Origin: CAIWHR01 sp963811685
Lineage (GTDB): Bacteria; Pseudomonadota; Gammaproteobacteria; Burkholderiales; Casimicrobiaceae
Reading direction: 5' to 3'
DNA length: 64,000 nt
NCBI GenBank assembly: GCA_963811685.1
Contig: CAWESK010000024.1
Coordinates: 124,001 to 188,000, forward strand
The notes under the pieces are model-generated. The model saw only the letters and a program-made list of their open reading frames with translations. It had not been told where the DNA came from and ran no database searches. How positions within the stretch are numbered: position 1 is the stretch's first letter; each line of letters begins with the position of its first letter. Position numbers and translations under genes: made by a program. This document shows, in pieces, positions 1-9,059 of this stretch.

Positions 1-1174
1 CCGATGCTGTTCGGTGCGGCGCTCTTGCTGCCCGTGCTCGCAGCGCTCGGATTTCTTGCCATGGGCCGCGAGCTCGCCGCGCTCTCCGTCATCGATCCCG
101 CCTGGCAGACGACGGCGGAAGTGGCGGACACCGCGCAACGGATCGCGCTCGGCCGGCTGCGCGACGGCCTCTTGTTCGGCTACCTCGCGCTGATCGGACT
201 CATGTTCGCCGCGCGCGCGCTCCGCGACCGCATCGAGCGCCGGAACAACGCGCTGGTGCCTATCGCCTATCCGGACCGCACGATCGAAGTCCCGCGGGGC
301 TGGTCGATCCTGGAGGCGAGCCGCGGCTTCGGGATACCGCATCTTTCCATGTGCGGAGGCAATGCGCGCTGCTCGACGTGTCGCGTGCGCGTGGTGAGCG
401 GCCTCGCGCAGTGCCCGCCGCCCTCTCCGAACGAGCAGCGCACGCTCGAACGCATCGGCGCGCCGTCCGACGTGCGGCTCGCCTGCCAGCTGCGACCCAC
501 GGCGCCGATCGGTGTCGTGCCGCTGCTCGACGCCAGCGCCACCGCCGCATGCCGGACGCGAAGCGCCTCCACCGACGGTCGAACGCGTGGTCGCGATCCT
601 GCTCGTCGATCTGCTTGGCTGGACCGGATCCGCGAGGACGCATTCTCCGCACGACGAGATCTATGCATCGAATCTCGCGCTGGCGGCGATCGGCGCGGCA
701 ATCGCCGATGGCGGCGGCGTTTGCCTGCGCAGCGATGCGGAAGGAGCCATCGGCGTGTTCGGCATCGCGATCGACCCGACGACCGCCTGCGCGCAAGCGA
801 TCGATGCCGCCCGCGTGATCGAGCAGCACATCGCGGCGCTCAACGCGCGTCTCAGCAGGGAGTTCGGCTTCGCCGTCGATGTCGCGCTCGTGGTCCACGC
901 GGGACCGGCGGCGATCGCATCGATCGGATACGGGGTGACGCGCGCGCGATCGGTCGTCGGTCCCGCACTGCACGATGCGCGACGGCTGCGCAATCTCGCG
1001 GTGGCAGGGGACCAGCGGTTCATTGCCTCCGCTTCGGCGCTGCGGCGCGCGGGGCGGATGGATCATGAAACCCAATTACGCGACGATGGCCCGCGAGCGG
1101 CGCCGCTCGCGTACGCATCGGGACCGTCCGTCGCGCACGTCGTGCGCCCCGCGTCATCGGCGGTCAATTCCTGA
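1..1174 (+). CDS. Class III adenylate/guanylate cyclase with 2Fe-2S ferredoxin domain (5' partial, frameshifted)
   Basis: Predicted membrane nucleotide cyclase making cAMP or cGMP. Two hydrophobic helices are visible (about residues 1-20 and 55-70 from the ATG at position 4). They are followed by a plant-type ferredoxin domain with cysteines in MCGGNARCSTCR (around 350-385) and a fourth in LACQLRP (around 480). The cyclase domain follows in the next frame (VAILLVDLLGWT, then SDAEGAIGVFG, which keep the two metal-binding Asp positions). The frame changes near 540-560; deleting one base restores a continuous ferredoxin-cyclase protein, so I treat it as one gene. Relatives carry more transmembrane helices, so the true start is probably left of the window. 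The ferredoxin suggests redox control of cyclase activity (inference). Confidence 0.75.
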
Positions 1175-1220
1175 CGCGTTGCGAATCACGGCGTCGCATC
1201 CGCCGTGATCACCGCGCCGA

Positions 1221-3615
1221 TCACTGCTTGTCCTTGTCCTTCTCCTTCTTGTCGTCCTTCTTGTCGCCTTCCTTCGGCGGCGGCCCTTTATCAGGCGGAC
1301 GGCCCGCCGCCGGCGGTGGCGGCGCCGGCCTCGCTGCCGGAGGTGGCGGCGGTGGCGCCTGCGTCGCGGGCGGCGGCGGCGGGCGTTGCACGTTGGCGGG
1401 CTCCGGCCGCGGCGGCGGCGCCGGCGGCTGAGCGGCGGCAGGTGGCGGTGGCGTCGGCGGACGCGCAGGAGGAGGCGGCGGCGTACGGGCCGCTCGACTT
1501 CCTTCGGCGGCGGGCGTCGGCGGACGTCGCGGGCCTGGCCGCGGCGTCACGGCGGCTGAGCGGCCGCGCAGGCGGGCGGTGACGTCGGCGGACGCGCAGA
1601 TCGCGGCGGCGGCGCCGGCGGCTGAGCCGCGGGCGTTACCGTCGGCGGACGCGCAGGAGGAGGCGGCGGCGTTACGGGCCGCTCGACTTCCTTCGGCGGC
1701 GGCCCTTGGCGTTGCGGCGGCTCGCGCGGCGCGGGCGGTTGCGCCGTCGGGGGCGGCTCGGGACGCGGGGGCACGCCCTGCGGCGGCCGCGGCGTCTCCG
1801 GCGGCGTGGCGCGCGGACCGGCGGGACGTTGCGCCGGACGCGACTCCATCGGTGCGGGCGGCGGAATCGCTCTCGGGCCGCCTTTCTCTTCAGGCCTTGG
1901 CGGCGGACCCTTTTCCTCGGCCTTCGGCGGCGGCGGTGCTTTTCGGCGCCCGTCGTAGCCGGCGGCATCGGCCTCGGCGGCGGCCCCTTTTCCTCGGCCT
2001 TCGGTGGCGGCTGCTTTTCGGCGCCCGTCGTTGCCGGCGCGCTCGCGGCGGGCGCAATCGGCTTCGGCGGCGCCGCCGGCTGCACGACCTTCACTTGCGG
2101 CCGCGGCGCACCCGTTTGCTCTCCGAGCTTATGCAGCTCGGCGGCGTCGAGCGGCTTTCCCGGCTGGCGCTTCAGCACTTCCTCTCGTTGCGAATGGACG
2201 GCGGCGGCGGCGGCGGCGCCTGCTTCGCGATCACCGGGCGCTCCATCGCGGTTGTCGGCGGCCGCGCCTGCGCGGGCGGCGCCGCGGTGATGCTGGCCTT
2301 GACGGGCGCGAGCGTGGGGTGGGCCATCACCTGCGCCTGCTGCATGACGCGCGGGTCCACCTTGACGGCGGCGCGTTGGACCGGACGGGCGTCGACGAAC
2401 GCCTGCGTCGGGACGGCGGTCACCGCGTTGACGTTGTTCACGTTCGTGTACTTGATATCCGTGCGCGTCGGATTGTTGTAGATGTTCGTGACGTTGGTCA
2501 CGTTGACGACAGTGTTGGTCACGTTGACGCGCGTGAAATATTCGCGACTCACCGTGTACGCGGGACGATAGACTTCACCCGGCGCCAAGGGGAACCAGGC
2601 GATGGCCGCCGAGCGGCCGGTGGACACCGCCAACGTGAAATTGCTGCCGCCGACGAACGCCACGAGCGCGGGCGCGTAAACGACGCGTTCCACGCGCGGC
2701 CCCGGCACCCAGGACCAACGGCTTTGGACAAACGCCCAGCGCCCGTAATGGAACGGCGCGAATCCCCACGGCGCATCGTCAATCCAGGTCCAGCCCCACG
2801 GATCGACCCACGCCCAATGACCATCGCGGTACGGCGCCCAATCTGCGGCCACCCGCGTCGGTGTCCAGACGGCCCCGTAGTTCGGAACCTGGCTCCATTC
2901 GCCGTTGCCATCGAGTTCCCCGTAGCCGATCACCTCGGGCGATACGTAGCGCGCGCTGGCCGAGCGTTCGTCGAGCTGCACGCGCTCCGCTGGCCCATAC
3001 ATCCAGCGCGTCGCGGCTCGCGACGGACTCGGGTTGATAGACGGCGAGATCGGTGCCCTGAAAGCGATAGCGCGTTCCCTGCGAAATCACGAAAGCGTTT
3101 TGCGCCCCGAACACTTCGGCCTGACCCCGATTGACCGCAACGCTCGTGGCGTTCCCGTCCGCGGCGGCGTCGACGCGATAATCGCCGGGCCGGTTGACGG
3201 TGAACGCGAGATTGGGGGTGTCGATCTCGACCGAGTCGCTGCTCTGAAGCTCGCGCACGCGCAGATGGACGGCGCCTTGCGTCAGGTCGAACTGCGCAAT
3301 CCGATCATCGAAGTTGACGACCGAGATGTTAGTTCCCGCCGCGAGCCGCAGCGTTGCGTTGCCGATCTGGAGCTCGGCGCGCGCGCCGTCGGCCACCCAC
3401 AACCGATCGCCGTTCCAGAGCGGACGGTTGATGTTCGCCTGCACCCATTCGGTGTCCCCGGCGGGCAGGAAGCTCACCGGCCCGGACGCGTACGCGAGTC
3501 GCACGACGCGACTCGGCGGGTCTGCCCAGGCGACGCCGGCAACCGAGAGCGCCAGCATCAAACATGCGATTGCCATTCCCGCTGCGAGGCGCAGCGAAGC
3601 CCGTATGCTTGTCAT
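1221..3615 (-). CDS. Secreted FecR-domain/DUF6600 protein with proline-rich C-terminal tail (multiple frameshifts)
   Basis: The start at 3615 gives a clean signal peptide (MTSIRASLRLAAGMAIACLM..., cleaved after WA). A FecR-like beta domain follows (about residues 30-200: RLAYASGPVSFLPAGDTEW and further). After a frame change near 3000 comes a Trp/Tyr-rich DUF6600 region (WAPYRDGHWAWVDPWGWTW; GRWAFVQSRWSWVPGP). The remainder, 1221-2170, encodes a very proline-rich tail ending in Lys/Asp (KKDDKKEKDKDKQ). Frame changes occur near 3000 and 2175 and at least twice in the tail; the 3000 and 2175 ones phase as extra bases. The protein is probably periplasmic or surface-located. FecR domains elsewhere sense or bind envelope ligands, but no sigma factor or TonB receptor gene lies nearby. 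Function unknown. Confidence 0.65.
1453..1702. repeat. Imperfect ~61-bp direct repeat inside the proline-rich coding tail
   Basis: Bases 1453-1513 recur almost exactly at 1641-1702. The visible difference is one base (gtacggg versus gttacggg). A shorter related unit lies around 1583-1600. On the coding (minus) strand the unit encodes a KEVERPVTPPPPPARPPT-type motif. The one-base difference changes the reading frame between copies, so it marks either a recent indel or a sequence error in the tail of the FecR/DUF6600 gene. Confidence 0.7.
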
Positions 3616-3728
3616 CGTGATCCCCATTTCGCCCAATGAAGGCGTGGATACTGCCGACACTAACGTCCGCCGCTCGGGCAGGGTTGTCATGGAAACACTT
3701 AATTACGTGTCGGACGGACAGCGATGAA

Positions 3729-3757
3729 TTGACTTATACATATGTGCCGCGTAGGGT
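3729..3757 (+). promoter_or_regulatory. Possible sigma70-type promoter in an AT-rich gap before the DUF2127 gene
   Basis: TTGACT (3729-3734) is followed after 17 bases by TAGGGT (3752-3757), inside the most AT-rich stretch of the neighbourhood (3690-3750). The -35 is good and the -10 is weak. The gap separates two divergently transcribed genes, so a promoter is expected somewhere here. Low confidence on the exact bases. Confidence 0.3.
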
Positions 3758-3828
3758 CTTTGCGTTGAATGCGGCCCGACGAACGTCGATGCAGTAAGGC
3801 AAGACACGAATCAACGGCGCGTTTTCGC

Positions 3829-4350
3829 ATGGACGCTGAAGAGCCTCTGTCAACTGAAGCGAGCAAATCGTCCAAGGGCAGGCGCGGGCACCGGCTCTTC
3901 GAGCTCGCAATCCTGTTCAAGGGTGTCGATGGCGCGCTCGAGCTGGTCGGTGGCGTGCTGGCGGCATTCGTGCCGCTCTCCGCGCTCGACAGTCTGATCT
4001 ACATGGTGACTGCGCACGAGCTTTCGCTCGAACCCGACGATCGGATCGCCAATGCTTTGCGCAACTTTGCGGACATGTTGTCCATCGGCACGAAGCACTA
4101 TGCCGCCGCGTATCTGCTTTCCCACGGCTTGCTGAAACTGCTGCTGGTTTACGGTCTTTGGCGCGAAAAGACGTGGGCTTTCCCTTCGGCCCTCCTGTTC
4201 CTCACTCTATTTGTCGCGTACCAGGTCTATCGCTATTTCCACACCGGTTCGCCCTGGCTGCTCGTGTTTGCGGCAATCGACACCGCGGTGGCGTGGCTCA
4301 TTTGGCGGGAATACGAGCGACGCACGCAAGTGCAAGTCCGCCACCAATGA
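3829..4350 (+). CDS. DUF2127 family membrane protein
   Basis: A 173-residue protein from the ATG at 3829; a longer in-frame start at 3769 adds 20 non-conserved residues. After a short polar N-terminus it has the pattern of DUF2127: LFELAILFKGVDGALELVGGV as a first helix, a soluble loop, then HYAAAYLLSHGLLKLLLVYGL and two further hydrophobic segments near the C-terminus. About four transmembrane helices, so inner membrane. The molecular role of the family is not known. It is divergent from the FecR-like gene and followed by DUF1330. Confidence 0.8.
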   Translation: MDAEEPLSTEASKSSKGRRGHRLFELAILFKGVDGALELVGGVLAAFVPLSALDSLIYMVTAHELSLEPDDRIANALRNFADMLSIGTKHYAAAYLLSHGLLKLLLVYGLWREKTWAFPSALLFLTLFVAYQVYRYFHTGSPWLLVFAAIDTAVAWLIWREYERRTQVQVRHQ

Positions 4351-4492
4351 GCTGAACGATCGCCGACCCGGGGTCGAAGCGCCGCAGCACAAAGAGAGCG
4401 GCGGCGCGCGAGTTGACCGCAAAGAGGCGGGCGAATAGATTGGGTGTCATTCCCGCTGCACGTTTCCCGTTGCCATGTAGAGGAGCAGATCG

Positions 4493-4789
4493 ATGGCGGC
4501 ATACCTGATTGCAGAGCACATCATCACTGACGCGGCCAAGTTCGACGAATATCGGACCAAAGCGGCTCCGATGATCGCCAAGCACGGAGGCAAGTATCTG
4601 ACGAAGGGAGCCGGTCACAAATTGCCTGAAGGCGGTCACTGGGCGCCGCAGCGAGTGGTGATCATCGAGTTTCCGGACATGCAGTCGCTCGATGCCTGGT
4701 ACGAATCATCCGAATACCAGCCTCTCATCGCACTGCGAAAAGCGTGCACGAGCGATCTCGACATGTTGTTCACGCTGGAAGGAGCCTAG
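4493..4789 (+). CDS. DUF1330 domain-containing protein
   Basis: A 98-residue protein of typical DUF1330 length, a dimeric ferredoxin-like alpha/beta-barrel fold. Family hallmarks are the N-terminal strand AYLIAEHIITDAAKFDEY, the GGKYLTKG segment and the C-terminal VIIEFPDMQSLDAWYESSEYQPLIALR. A good ribosome-binding site (gaggag) lies about eight bases before the ATG. Cytoplasmic. The family has no firmly established reaction. It stands alone with a long non-coding stretch downstream. Confidence 0.85.
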   Translation: MAAYLIAEHIITDAAKFDEYRTKAAPMIAKHGGKYLTKGAGHKLPEGGHWAPQRVVIIEFPDMQSLDAWYESSEYQPLIALRKACTSDLDMLFTLEGA

Positions 4790-5169
4790 CTGCGCCAAAC
4801 ATCGCCATCCACCGATGAAACTTCCTCCGCTGCGATTCTGTTGTCGTTGTTGATCATCTCCACGCTGTCGCAATCGGGCGCCGTCGGCTGGGACCAGCGC
4901 GCGGCAGCCACGACGTCGCGAGTGCGCGGAGATCGCTCGAAGCATGCCGCAGAGCGAAGGTAGATGCGATGGAACTTGCGATGCAGATACCATCGGATGT
5001 GCTGACCTGGAGCGCGACGCCGTCACGCAGCGCTCCCCGCGGGCAGACTTCGCGAATGCCCGATCTGGCAAGCGATGCCGCCGGGTTAGGCACGGTTGTC
5101 GCCGGCTTGCACTTCGGGGCAGCATGATCGAGGCGGCGACGACGACAGGAATTCAACGGGGAGATACAA
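4790..5169. other. Non-coding gap of 380 bp before the PEP-CTERM gene
   Basis: No reading frame here looks coding: frames open on both strands match no recognisable family and lack ribosome-binding sites. The right part contains a candidate sigma-54 promoter, listed separately. No hairpin with a T-tract was found to end the DUF1330 transcript. Confidence 0.5.
5088..5103 (+). promoter_or_regulatory. Candidate sigma-54 promoter (GG-N10-GC) upstream of the PEP-CTERM gene
   Basis: The sequence AGGCACGGTTGTCGCC keeps the invariant GG (5089-5090) and GC (5101-5102) exactly ten bases apart, and GGCACG matches the -24 consensus. The -12 box is weaker (TCGCC against TTGCW). It lies about 67 bases before the GTG start at 5170. 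Genes for PEP-CTERM proteins in exopolysaccharide-forming betaproteobacteria are often driven by sigma-54 with the PrsK/PrsR pair (established knowledge); linking this site to that system is inference. Confidence 0.4.
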
Positions 5170-5697
5170 GTGAAAACACGTTCCTGGAAATTGGGGATCG
5201 CGGGAGTGTTCGCGCTTCTGGCGGCAACGGCGGCGCAGGCGATCCCGGTTAGCGTAGCGTTTACGGCGACCGGATTCGTTCCTCTCTTTGGTTCGACTCC
5301 GGCGCCGGATGATCCGGTCAGCGGAACCATCGTCTACGACGCGGCGTCGGTGAACGCGCCGATCAATTCCCTGACCTCGATCACCCTCACGATCAATGGC
5401 CACGTCTACATGCTCGCCGAAATCGGCTTCCTCTCCGATCCCGGCATCGGAGAAGTCGGCGGATTGATCGATGGCGTCAATGGCTCCGGCAGTTTCGAGG
5501 ACGATTTCGTGATCATCTGGGACATGGCCGCGCTGACGCCGCTGCTGTTCCTTTACGCCACGGCAAATTCGGCTGAAATCTGGAATACGTCGAGCTTCTC
5601 GCGCTTCAGCGTCACCGCGGCGCCGGAGCCCGCGACGCTTGCCCTCTTTGCGCTGGGTCTCCTGGGCGCCACCGTCGCGCGCAGGGTTCGATCGTAA
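5170..5697 (+). CDS. PEP-CTERM sorting domain-containing secreted protein
   Basis: A 175-residue exported protein. It has an N-terminal signal peptide (KTRSWKLGIAGVFALLAATAAQA), a beta-rich middle (about residues 25-145) and a classical C-terminal sorting signal: APEP, a hydrophobic helix (ATLALFALGLLGATVA) and the basic end RRVRS. Such signals are cut by an exosortase (EpsH/XrtA type), usually encoded elsewhere. The GTG start at 5170 is preceded by ggggaga. The middle region matches no family I recognise. Likely released to the surface or the exopolysaccharide matrix (inference). Confidence 0.85.
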   Translation: MKTRSWKLGIAGVFALLAATAAQAIPVSVAFTATGFVPLFGSTPAPDDPVSGTIVYDAASVNAPINSLTSITLTINGHVYMLAEIGFLSDPGIGEVGGLIDGVNGSGSFEDDFVIIWDMAALTPLLFLYATANSAEIWNTSSFSRFSVTAAPEPATLALFALGLLGATVARRVRS

Positions 5698-5742
5698 GGG
5701 GTATCGACCCGCCCGAGGATCGAGGGCCGGACCGCGGCGATC

Positions 5743-6498
5743 ATGCACGAGTTCTTCGTCTCCGCCGCCATCTTTCTTTTCCTCGCCGCCGCCGCGATCG
5801 GTTCCCTCGTGCTGTCGCAAAGACTGCCTGCACATTACCGTGACGACGACACGCACAACGTCGTCAGGCTCGCGGCGAACATCTTCGTCGTCACGACATC
5901 GCTGGTGCTGGGCTTGCTGATCAACTCGTCCAAGAACACCTACGAGGCCGTCGATCGGAACATGCATGGGTTTGCGACGGACTTGATCCTTCTCGACCGA
6001 AGCCTGCGGCACTACGGCCCCGACGCCGCCGATGTCCGCCACCGACTGGCCGCCTATGTGCGCAAAGCCGTGGAAGGGACGTGGCCTGCCAGCGGTTCGC
6101 CGGTGCTGGAGGATCGCGCGGCGGAGCATCTGCTCGATGATGTCGGGAACGCGCTGGCGACCATCCGGCCGAGCGATCCCGTCCGTGCCGAACTGTGGCG
6201 CCAGGCGGAGATCAACTTTCAGAACGTCGCGAAGCGCCGCTGGGTGCTGATCGAGGAGTCCGAGGGAACCATTCCGGCACCATTCCTCGTCATGCTGGTC
6301 ACCTGGCTGGTGCTGATCTTCGCCAGTTATGGATTTCGGGCGCCGCGCAACGCGGTGGTGGTCACCACACTCGTCGCGGCGGCTTTTTTGATTTCCGGAT
6401 CCATCTATCTGATTCTCGACATGGACGTGCCGTTTTCCGGTCCGATCCAAATTTCGCCCGCGCCCTTGCTGCGAGCCTTGGAGCAGCTGAGCAGCTGA
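5743..6498 (+). CDS. DUF4239 (bestrophin-like domain) membrane protein
   Basis: A 251-residue protein with two N-terminal hydrophobic helices (FVSAAIFLFLAAAAIGSLVL and VVRLAANIFVVTTSLVLGLLI), a central soluble helical region rich in charged residues, and two C-terminal helices (FLVMLVTWLVLIFASYGF and VVVTTLVAAAFLISGSIYLIL). This is the DUF4239 pattern, including the RAPRNAVVV turn between the last helices. Inner membrane; transport or channel activity is suggested only by the distant bestrophin-like fold. It starts 45 bases after the PEP-CTERM gene. Confidence 0.8.
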   Translation: MHEFFVSAAIFLFLAAAAIGSLVLSQRLPAHYRDDDTHNVVRLAANIFVVTTSLVLGLLINSSKNTYEAVDRNMHGFATDLILLDRSLRHYGPDAADVRHRLAAYVRKAVEGTWPASGSPVLEDRAAEHLLDDVGNALATIRPSDPVRAELWRQAEINFQNVAKRRWVLIEESEGTIPAPFLVMLVTWLVLIFASYGFRAPRNAVVVTTLVAAAFLISGSIYLILDMDVPFSGPIQISPAPLLRALEQLSS

Positions 6499-6643
6499 AA
6501 ACCCCGAGTGAGTGCCGATGCCCGATGCTCATCGCCACGGTGGACGGGTCGTCCCGGCATCAGCGGCCATGGGTCCGGCCCGTCCGTTCCTGTGCGGCGT
6601 CAGACTCCCTTGCCGTTCGCTCGATCGCGCTTCGACTGGCGCT

Positions 6644-6931
6644 TCAGCCGCGGGTGATCCGCGTGCGCGAGGTCGCGTGCTTCGTCGTGGCGGCGTGCTT
6701 GCCCGCGCACTTGCTGCAGGATGCCGTCTTGGTCGCTGCAACCTTCGGCGAGGCGACCGACGAGACCGGCGCACCGGCGGACGATGCGAACGTCGCGACC
6801 GCCGCGACGTCGTTGCATTGGTTCCCGGTGGCGTCCATACCGCCGCCCATGCCGCCCGAGCAATCATGGGCGTGTGCCGGCAGCGAGAAGAACATCGCGG
6901 CGAAGAGGGGTGCCAACAGCTTTGCGTTCAT
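6644..6931 (-). CDS. Small secreted Met/Cys/His-containing protein of unknown function
   Basis: A 95-residue protein starting at 6931 with a strong ribosome-binding site (cggaggtag). The signal peptide (MNAKLLAPLFAAMFFSLPAHA) is followed by HDCSGGMGGGMD, an Ala/Val/Ser-rich linker and a basic tail with CSKCAGKH. Four cysteines with several His and Met residues suggest periplasmic metal or redox chemistry, but no family was recognised. The gene is isolated and opposite to its neighbours; codon use and GC are normal. Confidence 0.6.
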   Translation of the reverse strand: MNAKLLAPLFAAMFFSLPAHAHDCSGGMGGGMDATGNQCNDVAAVATFASSAGAPVSSVASPKVAATKTASCSKCAGKHAATTKHATSRTRITRG

Positions 6932-7063
6932 GTCTACCTCCGTTCGGGTTCGCCCGGAAAGGTCACCGGGCATGTGCACCAACGTGATGTGCACGTCTCC
7001 AAAGTTGCTCTTGTCCGGTCGAGGTGTCGAGATGAATAATCCAAATCGACGAGGTCCGGAATC

Positions 7064-7480
7064 GTGAATATTCACGCGCAAGACGACGAGGAGCAGATCC
7101 GCGCGCTGGTGTCGACATGGATGGCCGCCACGAAGGCCGGCGACGCCGAGACCGTTCTCGACCTGATGACGGATGACGTCATCTTCCTCGTTCCGGGCAA
7201 GGCGCCGATGGGCAAGGCCGAATTTGCGGCGGCGGCAAAGGCGCAAGCGGGTCACGAGGCGCCGAGGTTCGAAGGCACTGCCGATATCCAGGAGATCACC
7301 GTCGCTGGAGACTGGGCGTTCATGTTGACCAAGCTCACCGTCGTCGCGATACCGGCGGATGGCTCGCCGTCGGTCGAGCGGGCGGGTCACACGCTGACGG
7401 TGCTCCGCAGGCGAGAAGGACGCTGGCTGTTGTTCCGCGACGCAAACCTGCTCGCGCCGGCGCAACCGTCCGCCGGGTGA
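7064..7480 (+). CDS. SgcJ/EcaC-family SnoaL-like protein
   Basis: A 138-residue protein starting with GTG at 7064, matching the SnoaL-like/DUF4440 fold: EEQIRALVSTWMAATKAGDAETVLDLMTDD, VIFLVPGKAPMGKAEF, and late strands ending WLLFRDANLLAP. Members are small cone-shaped dimers. Some are isomerases or hydrolases, and many have no known substrate. Cytoplasmic. It lies 34 bases upstream of an alpha/beta hydrolase in the same direction, so the two may be co-transcribed. Confidence 0.8.
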   Translation: MNIHAQDDEEQIRALVSTWMAATKAGDAETVLDLMTDDVIFLVPGKAPMGKAEFAAAAKAQAGHEAPRFEGTADIQEITVAGDWAFMLTKLTVVAIPADGSPSVERAGHTLTVLRRREGRWLLFRDANLLAPAQPSAG

Positions 7481-7514
7481 TCCGGGCACCCAGCGCGGAA
7501 GCATCGACACGATC

Positions 7515-8423
7515 ATGCCAACACCTGACGTCGTGGATACACGGGACGTACACGAAGGCTACGTTGCGGTCGCCGGGGCGCATCTTTACTTCCGGGAGAT
7601 CGGGAGCGGGCCGCCCTTGATCATCCTGCATGGCGGGCCGGACTTCGATCACAACTATCTGCTGCCGGAGATGGATCACCTGTCGACGGCATTCCGGCTG
7701 ATCTATTACGACCAGCGAGGGCGCGGCCAATCCTCGAGCGGCGTGGTCGCGGAGGACGTCGGCATCGAATCCGAGGTCGACGACCTGGACCGGCTCAGGG
7801 AATCCTTCGGCTACGCTGCGGTTGCGCTGCTGGGGCACTCGTGGGGTGCCGTGTTGGCCATGGAGTACGCGACCCGTCACCCGGAGCGCGTCTCGCATCT
7901 GATTCTCGTCAACCCTGCGCCCGCGTGCCATGCCGATCTGTTGCGCCTGCGGGAGCAGCGTCAGGCGACCGAGGCGAATACTCTGGCGCGGATGCAGGCG
8001 ATTGCGGAGACGCGCGCATACGCCGAAGGCTCGATCGACTCCGAGGCCGACTACTACCGCGCTCACTTCGGCGCCACCCTGCGACCCGAGGATCTCGAAC
8101 GTGTCGTGCTCCGCTTGCGCGTACACTTCACGCCGCAGGACATCCTCAAGGCACGGGCGATCGAAGACAGGCTTTACGACCAGACATGGCGGTTGCCCGA
8201 GTACGACCTGCTCCCCAGGCTTCGACGGTTGAAGACGCCCACGCTCGTGATTCACGGCGACCGCGACTTGATTCCCGCGAGCTGTGCGAGGAACATCGCC
8301 GATGCCGTTCCCGGCGCGCGCTTTGTCGCCCTGAAGTGCGGGCACTTCTCCTATCTCGAGCGCCCGGCGGAAGTGCTGAGCGCGATCGTCGACTCTTTCT
8401 CGCATGCCGGCTCGCCAGCGTGA
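7515..8423 (+). CDS. Alpha/beta hydrolase, proline iminopeptidase-like
   Basis: A 302-residue serine hydrolase. It has the oxyanion motif LHGGPDFDHNY, the strand YYDQRGRGQS, the nucleophile elbow GHSWGA (about residue 118), a cap of helices (about 145-215), the acid in HGDRDLIP, and the catalytic His in KCGHFSYLERP. The GGP and DQRGRG motifs are typical of peptidase family S33. Probably cytoplasmic, since no signal peptide is present. The substrate could be N-terminal prolyl peptides or a small ester or epoxide; the sequence does not settle this. A secreted GlcG-like protein follows after 47 bases. Confidence 0.85.
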   Translation: MPTPDVVDTRDVHEGYVAVAGAHLYFREIGSGPPLIILHGGPDFDHNYLLPEMDHLSTAFRLIYYDQRGRGQSSSGVVAEDVGIESEVDDLDRLRESFGYAAVALLGHSWGAVLAMEYATRHPERVSHLILVNPAPACHADLLRLREQRQATEANTLARMQAIAETRAYAEGSIDSEADYYRAHFGATLRPEDLERVVLRLRVHFTPQDILKARAIEDRLYDQTWRLPEYDLLPRLRRLKTPTLVIHGDRDLIPASCARNIADAVPGARFVALKCGHFSYLERPAEVLSAIVDSFSHAGSPA

Positions 8424-8470
8424 GGATCCGACGGCGACCGTTTGCAACGCGACATCGCAATGGAGATGCC

Positions 8471-9010
8471 ATGACAACTGCCCTGCCACGGACCCGACGC
8501 AGGATATCTTCCCGCGCGCGATTCTCCCCTCCGATCGCTGCGATCCTGCTTTCGCTGCTGGCGTGCTGGTGCTCGAATGCCGCGGCGCAGAGCGACATCA
8601 CCGCTCGGGCCGCGCAACAGATCGTCGACGGCTGCGCCGCGCACGCCAAAGGCAAGGGACAAAGCCACGCGATTGCGGTTTATGACCGGGGCGGCCATCC
8701 GGTAGCCGTGCTGCGGATGGACGGAAATCCACCGGGCGTCACCGATTTCGCGATGCAGAAGGCCGCCGCTGTCGCGCATTGGCAATTCTCGACCGCGGAT
8801 ATGCAGACCGCCGCCAAGGAGACGCCGGGATTCGGGACCGCGCCAAGAGTGGTGACCGTGCCGGGCGGACTGCCGGTCTTCTCTGCGGACGGCAAGACGT
8901 TCATGGGCGCCGTCGGCGTATCCGGCGAGGCCCCGACGGATGATGCGGCGTGCGCCGAGGCCGGCGTGAAAGCCGCGGGACTGGCTTCGAAGCGCAAGGC
9001 GGCGAGTTGA
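8471..9010 (+). CDS. GlcG/HbpS-family (DUF336) exported heme-binding-like protein
   Basis: A 179-residue protein. The basic N-terminus and hydrophobic stretch (IAAILLSLLACWCSNAAAQ) look like an export signal, possibly with a lipobox-like Cys. The mature part is a DUF336 domain: IVDGCAAHAKGKGQSHAIAVYDRGGHPVAVLRMDGNPPG, then FSADGKTFMGAVGVSGEAPTDD. The ATG at 8471 follows ggagatgcc. HbpS of Streptomyces binds heme and senses redox stress; other relatives sit beside glycolate genes. Neither context is present here, so the ligand is unknown. Confidence 0.8.
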   Translation: MTTALPRTRRRISSRARFSPPIAAILLSLLACWCSNAAAQSDITARAAQQIVDGCAAHAKGKGQSHAIAVYDRGGHPVAVLRMDGNPPGVTDFAMQKAAAVAHWQFSTADMQTAAKETPGFGTAPRVVTVPGGLPVFSADGKTFMGAVGVSGEAPTDDAACAEAGVKAAGLASKRKAAS

Positions 9011-9059
9011 CGGGTGCCTGAAGGCCACGCCGCCGCTTCCCTTTCGAGCGGACCTCTAG

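Noticed and set aside
1221..2200. GC-rich repeats as a CRISPR array or microsatellite
   Set aside because: No regular unit and spacer; the repeats encode proline-rich protein on the minus strand.
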